DNA of 64,000 bases from Ascidia mentula. Taxonomy: Eukaryota; Chordata; Ascidiacea; Phlebobranchia; Ascidiidae. The notes under the pieces are model-generated. The model ran no database searches, was not told the origin of the DNA, and saw nothing but the letters and a program-made list of their open reading frames with translations. Both the position numbers and the translations under genes were made by a program. Shown piece after piece: positions 58,882 to 64,000 of this stretch (the stretch's first letter is position 1; every line of letters begins with the position of its first letter). The stretch spans positions 5,895,001 to 5,959,000 of the forward strand of contig OX387199.1 of NCBI GenBank assembly GCA_947561715.1, in the 5' to 3' direction.

Positions 58882-61146
58882 ACTTCCTATAGTCGACTAA
58901 GTAATTGTATGAGTGACACGTTTTTGTTTCGGCAGTGCAAAAGCAAAAAGAAATAAGATGCAGGAATGCCAGCAAAACAACGCTTTTATAGCCGAACGAG
59001 AAAAAAATAGCGACAGGTGCAACAGTCGCATAAGCTTGTTTGTCACTCATGAGATCAGATTGTCATTACCGAACTTCGGGTATTTACATAACTCGATCGT
59101 ATGTAAACAGTAGTCTGATGTCAAACAGGATACGTGACAGGGGTTTCTTGCGTTGTCAAATACTTTTGGTAACTGCAAATTTGCGTGCCAACAAATTTTG
59201 CTGAGGATTGCATTACAAGCCACGACAATGCTGTTACTTCGATCCAACCCACTTGGACAAAAGGCAGCTGTTGTTTTAATCCCAGTGAACGTGACAGAAC
59301 GCAAGCCCTTCATGTAGACATATGATTTTGAATAAGGGATCCGGCGCCGTTGCGAGTCCTCAAAATTTTTGTCACACAAATGTTAGGTTACCAATTGCAA
59401 TTTTTTTATTTTGTATTTCGTAGAGGAAATTTTTTTGCTCTGTCCCATATAGATCTCGTCAATTAAAATGAAATTCCCTCAATTGCAATTATCTATTCCC
59501 AAAATCTGCAGAATATTTTGATGTTATAGAGCATAATGAAAATCGGACACGTCAATTGTAGATTTTGTTTTTTATCCTAAAGGACAGTGAGGGAGGCAAG
59601 TTATGGATACCTGAAGTGCCTATTTAATTAAAACTTTTTCAGACGATCTCAATGCCGTGCCATGGGCGTTGGTAGCTCGGCAATTGTAAAAATATAAGAA
59701 AAACGCTTTTACAAAAGTTCAAAGTTCCAATATTGCAAAGTTATGTTTGTCAATTTGGGAGAATCATCATAATTGAAATAAATTTCCCAGCAGTGAATAT
59801 AGCAATAATTGTCGTGAAACTTGCACCTAACTCATCTCTTGTACTTTCGTTATAATAATATAGCTTTTGATAATAACCGTTTAGCGTGCGAAGAAACCAC
59901 CGACCCGATACAAGCTGTTGCGACAGCATGAGAACTTTTCACATTGCTCCCAGCTGTTGTTGTTCGTAGACGTGACTAAATGCGTGTTTGGGATGTAGGT
60001 TTTTGGCACATATAGCGATATCCAATTGTAAAACTTTGAGACCACAATCGTTTATGAATGCAATCGTTTACATTATTTTCTTACTCTACAAAATCACATA
60101 TTTTAAAACAAAGAAATTTGCAAAAAATGTGCAAACAGCGTAGAGCAATGCAGCGGAAATTTCCAATATTGTCTCAAGGGCGTGTAATGGGCGTTGGTAA
60201 GGGAATCAAACAGCTGTTGTTTGATCCAAACGTTGCTTTGCAGAAATGAAGTTTTTTATTTGCAAGACAAACTCTCCAGAGCGAAAGAACTTCGTAAGCA
60301 CGAAGATCGATACTATGCACTTGCAGCTGTTGTTTTGAACAAAGTGGCTAGTTAACGACCCCTTCCTGATCGTGCCAGTTAACTGCAACATCCTTTGAAA
60401 GAAAAAGTGATCAAGCTTGCCTAAGTTCTCTAAATTTGCTTGCAAATGATTTTTATGCTGTTAAGGTTGAACTCATGTAACGTTTCGTCACAAAACAATT
60501 TAACTAAATGTTCATTAAACTTAGTATTAACAAACGAGGAAACTGCTATTATTTTTTTCGTCATAGTTGTTCTTTAAATGAACATGTTTGGCATGTCAAA
60601 GCTATAAAAGGCGAATGTTTAAATTTTATGTTAATTCTGGTAGATTGGAACCACAATTGGAGCTTATCCTGTTTTTTTGGTTGTAGTGCAGATATACCTA
60701 TTCTACCTTCTAAAAAATTGTTTTTTTGACAAATAATGGCCATTTATGCAAACGTCTAAGTTAGATATAAACTTCTTTATTTCCATACCCCACAGACGCC
60801 CAAACCGTCATCATTCCATGTGGAACATTAGCGGTCCTAGTCGTCTTCTTGCGTAACATGTATCACAACGATCGAAATCCTTTTTCCTTACGGCAGACAA
60901 GCAACCATGTTAACATAGTTGCATAAACGCTGTATTTATAAAATGAATGTGTTTAAGTGGTCCATCGTGTACATTAGTTGCAGACAAACATAAACAAATA
61001 AATCGTCAATATCTCAGAATACCCGAAGAAATGTACAAGATTTCTTTGTTTTCGAGCTACTTCCAGTTTGCAGAAACGGCTGTAAATTTTAAGTGCGTCA
61101 CAACCTTCTTCATTATTAACTTGTCGTTTTCCCACACACCTAGCTG
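58882..61146. other. no gene seen; divergent promoter interval
   Basis: About 2.3 kb separating two head-to-head genes that both begin with signal peptides. Short frames on both strands show no domain. I see no recognisable repeat or RNA gene. Confidence 0.5.
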
Positions 61147-61157
61147 TATATATATAG
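61147..61157 (+). promoter_or_regulatory. possible TATA box of the CLCA-like gene
   Basis: TATATATATAG about 55 bases upstream of the ATG at 61,212. The position allows a short 5' UTR. The motif is common in AT-rich DNA, so this is tentative. Confidence 0.3.
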
Positions 61158-61211
61158 CACAAGCCCAAACACCTCAACTAAGTCCGCTTTTCGCTCAACC
61201 CGCAGTTCAAC

Positions 61212-61358
61212 ATGCGTGCAGCAGCACTTGCGTTAAGTCTTATATGGTTCGGCGCTCAAACACTTTACTTTCAAATCACCAACAACCGTTACGATGGCGT
61301 AGTAGTTGCTATCAACACAAATACACCAGAAGATACTGCTCTACTGCAAGAAATTCAG
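61212..61358 (+). CDS. CLCA-type protein, first exon only
   Basis: The ATG at 61,212 starts a signal peptide (MRAAALALSLIWFGAQT) followed by NNRYDGVVVAINTNTPED and LLQEIQ. This matches the conserved start of calcium-activated chloride channel regulators (CLCA), whose extracellular metalloprotease-like domain begins with an N-x-Y-x-G-I-V-V-A-I motif and a P-E-D step. The exon ends at 61,358 in phase 0 with donor GTAAAA. I find no second CLCA exon before 64,000. Either the next intron exceeds 2.6 kb and holds the inverted array unit, or only this exon survives. It is divergent from the secreted lectin-like gene. Confidence 0.72.
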
Positions 61359-61359
61359 G

Positions 61360-62334
61360 TAAAACGTTGGGGTACTGCCTAAAACAGACGGACAAAATAC
61401 TGCATAAATAGTAAAAATTTGATTCTGTAACTGCTGGAACTCATGTACGAGCTACCCATGTTTCGCCATACATGTGTGTCATAGTTTTTCATTAACTTGT
61501 ACGACAATGTCATGTTTGTCGAATCAATATTTTGTAGCCGCAAACTATGATGTGCTGTACTTACAACGTTTACTACTCGATCGATATAGCGCCCCGCCTC
61601 AACCACTTAGCAAACACAAATATTATTAGAGTCAATTGACAAGCTCATCTAAAGTGTTGTGGGAAGCAACACACCATCGAGCATACTTCGGAAACGTAAC
61701 AATCGTTGTGCCGAAAACGCGCAATATATAATACAGTAAACATCGGTCCGCCTTAGCAACTGAATTGAACTGGTGTATTCAGTCATGACAACATCTGTAT
61801 TAAATAATTTCACGTTGTGTATAGATATTTAAAATACAAAGTTGTTTATCTCTTTTGTCGCAGGAAATAATTTGATAAAACGATCTTTTAAAAAACGCCT
61901 AATTTCTGTGTAGTTAGTAGGTTATTTGTAAATCCACACGAAACTGTGTACGTTTTCAAAAGCGATATAAAAAATCTCGTCCAAGCACACCGAAAATATA
62001 ATATGTTTTTGTGTACCTAATTAAGCTATGTGGCCGTCTGTGTGGACCAAGAACAGAACGAAAAAAGAGGTAACAGACCTTTGCGCTAGAAAACATTTAA
62101 ACTGGATGAGTCGGATTTTTTCACATTTTTACAGCAGCAAAGTGTTCTGTGACTGAGTATGTGAGTATAATGGGTCGTAAGGGAAACAAACATTCTACCT
62201 CGTCTGTAATAGAGCGGTTCGACCGTCAAATTAGTAAATGTTTAGTTTCTCTTTCCCACTAGGATATGCACAAGAGCTTTACGAAACGATAAGGAATGAA
62301 GGCTCTTGATGATTTGTCTAAATTATGTAACGCA
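61360..62334. other. no gene seen
   Basis: AT-rich, presumably intron 1 of the CLCA-like gene. No exon or repeat recognised. Confidence 0.45.
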
Positions 62335-63640
62335 GTAGGCAAGCACATGCAGCGTTGAACCTGCGGTGAGAGCGTTGGATTGATGTTTAGCTTGGTTAAA
62401 CAGAACGAGAACAAATGATTAATGTTATTTGAGTACTCCTACTTAACAAACATATCGTTCTTCATTCTAGGCCCACCTACAGCAGACGTTACAATTGCGT
62501 TTGTCTCAAGTTGATTTTTGGCTGCTTTTGTTTAATTCTTCATTGCGATAACTTTAATCCATTTAAAAACGTTTCATTAGGCACAAAAGAGAAATGCTGT
62601 CGATTAAGGAAGTCATAAGGCTGCTACATGTCAACAAAGAACCAGTTGAAATAGAATGTACTAAACGTGTTCAAGTGATGTATTTTAGTATTTTATTTGT
62701 AATTTTAGCGAAGACTTTCGTGAAAAACTTGAAAATCGAGTTGATCGCTTAAAAACTCAGGGGAGGAAATATGAGTTTGAAATATCAAATATCACAAGAA
62801 ATTGGTGATCGTAACGGGAAACAAGTTCTTAGTTTGCTTATATGGATTAGCAACAGCAGTCAGCTTATAAAAGTTGCAAATTGCTTTATTTTTATGTAAA
62901 CAACGAACCAGAATCATTACTGTTGGTATTTTACAAGAATTGCTTTGAATTTCACGGCAAACCGATGCACTGGAATAAAGACAAGGGAATGCGGACAAAA
63001 GCATTCGACGACAAAAAACTGGAGGAAAGACGTGGCGACCTTGGAATAAATTTTATGTCGATAGATGAGCAATCAATTAAGAATCTTCGATCCCTTTCTG
63101 CAGAATATCAAAGATACATGACACTAAGTTTTTTATCTTTAGAACCAAAATACATTCGTTTGTTTACTGGAGTTATTTGGGAGATTGCGAAATGTCATTT
63201 TAAGGACTAAAAAGTCCATAATCTCCAGAAGAATTTTCCTACTAGATTTTTGATTAAGCTGGCAATTGACAGAAACATAAACGGAATGCCACAAAAGGTC
63301 TTCAACGAACAAGACATGGAAAGAGTTTTCAGGCAACTGGAAACTGAATCTATTGAAGAATATCGCATATGGATTCAGCTAATGAAAGCTGAACGCCGTG
63401 AAGAAGGAGTCAAAGAAATTATTGACAAGTGAGGCAATTCATGGTGTTCAGAGAATTTTTACTAGAATTACATACTTCACCATTCATATTTTGTTGCAAG
63501 GGTTTTTCCTCCGTTAGTAATGGAAAGAATGGCGAAACCAGAGTGAAAGAAGTGGTTGAAGACATAAAAACGCTATGGATGTTTGTCGATGAAGGGATGC
63601 AAAAATGTATTCATGGTTGCAATTTTTTATTTTTATGCAT
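62335..63640 (+). pseudogene. family-A copy A5, broken, in inverted unit
   Basis: The ATG at 62,594-62,596 starts MLSIKEVIRLLHVN. The homologous frame is then broken several times: recognisable pieces are NNEPESLLLVFYKN near 62,900, LFTGVIWEIAKCH near 63,160, and IKLAIDRNINGMPQKVFNEQDM near 63,250-63,320. Exon 1 would end at 63,428 (donor GTGAGG), and exon 2 starts near 63,501 with a one-base shift relative to the family. Orientation is opposite to A1-A4. The upstream region is shared with A6. Confidence 0.75.
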
Positions 63641-63714
63641 GGGTAATATAATGCACATGAAAAGTAGAGCGATCATTCTTCATGATATATGACTGCTGTG
63701 TGACTTTAGACTTT

Positions 63715-64000
63715 CAACGAGAATCTTCATGGCCTCCTCGTCCTGTAAGTAGCTCTCGCGCACATCCAAGTGGTGTTAATTTGGTATGCGATATGGCGAC
63801 AGAGAGACTAAACATTGATTTGCGTCTTAAACATGTTTGCTGAAGGGGTTAAAAAGATACAGTCCATAATCTATTAAACTTCTTGACATTTATTTCTAGA
63901 GTCGGACAAAGCTTTCACTTTGGACAAATGAGGTCGTCCACAAACGATCTCGATCACCGCCTTAAACCGACTCATGTCGTCACGGCGCAACTTTATCCAG
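63715..64000 (-). pseudogene. inverted NLR exon-13 relic with upstream spacer
   Basis: The reverse complement of the exon-13 start (AACATGTTT, then LAVEL-type LRR words and GACGAGGAGGCCATGAAGAT) and of the unit spacer ('acgacctc', 'gatcgaga', 'catgagtcgg'). There is no SINE at the 'gccatga' site. The exon copy stops short, near 63,715, and the unit continues past the window end. Confidence 0.75.

Noticed and set aside
59047-59379. 110-codon minus-strand frame upstream of the secreted-protein gene
   Set aside because: No domain, no paralogue, and Cys/His content without a pattern. It is likely chance.

Overview
This is a eukaryotic window. Genes are split by short GT-AG introns, the DNA is AT-rich, tRNA-derived SINEs are abundant, and there is one large NACHT-LRR gene. 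Short introns, a DZIP3-HEPN/NACHT/LRR gene, tandem intronless 7TM genes and a secreted glycine-repeat lectin-like gene suggest an invertebrate deuterostome, most likely a tunicate of the Ciona type. That assignment is inference; no species marker is present.

Left part (1-13.3 kb): a cluster of intronless 7TM receptor-like genes on the minus strand. Two are intact (about 0.83-1.80 and 12.15-13.19 kb), one is a near-identical copy with a premature stop (9.08-10.09 kb), and one is a deleted relic (4.36-4.61 kb). They sit in repeated blocks rich in a tRNA-headed SINE. A diverged member of an unrecognised gene family, here called family A, lies at 6.0-7.06 kb. From 13.8 to 17 kb there is little beyond weak exon-like fragments. 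A three-exon orphan gene (17.07-18.72 kb) follows.

Centre (20.2-50.7 kb): a complete 16-exon NLR gene (20.20-26.91 kb, about 1,368 aa by my model) with a DZIP3-like HEPN N-terminus, a NACHT domain and LRRs. Its last four exons, together with a convergent two-exon family-A gene, have been amplified downstream as units of about 4.3-5.7 kb. The family-A copies are at 27.4-28.4, 32.0-33.0, 36.1-37.0 and 40.6-41.6 kb. The LRR parts of the extra copies are relics that share one SINE insertion, whereas three of the four family-A copies keep open, spliceable frames. Unit 5 has lost its A gene. Unit 6 was hit by a SINE, then a hAT-like element inside the SINE, then a LINE inside the hAT. An inverted unit occupies 62.3-64.0 kb.

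Right part (51-64 kb): a 22-exon minus-strand gene for a secreted protein of about 1,085 aa (signal peptide, H-type-lectin-like domain, short Gly-X-Y tracts, long helical region). One of its introns carries a 1.2 kb TTAA-flanked inverted-repeat element that also occurs at 43.3 kb. The first exon of a CLCA-type gene lies at 61.2 kb, with no further exon visible in the window.

Exon models were built by hand from splice consensus, phase continuity and similarity between copies. No transcript or database evidence was available.
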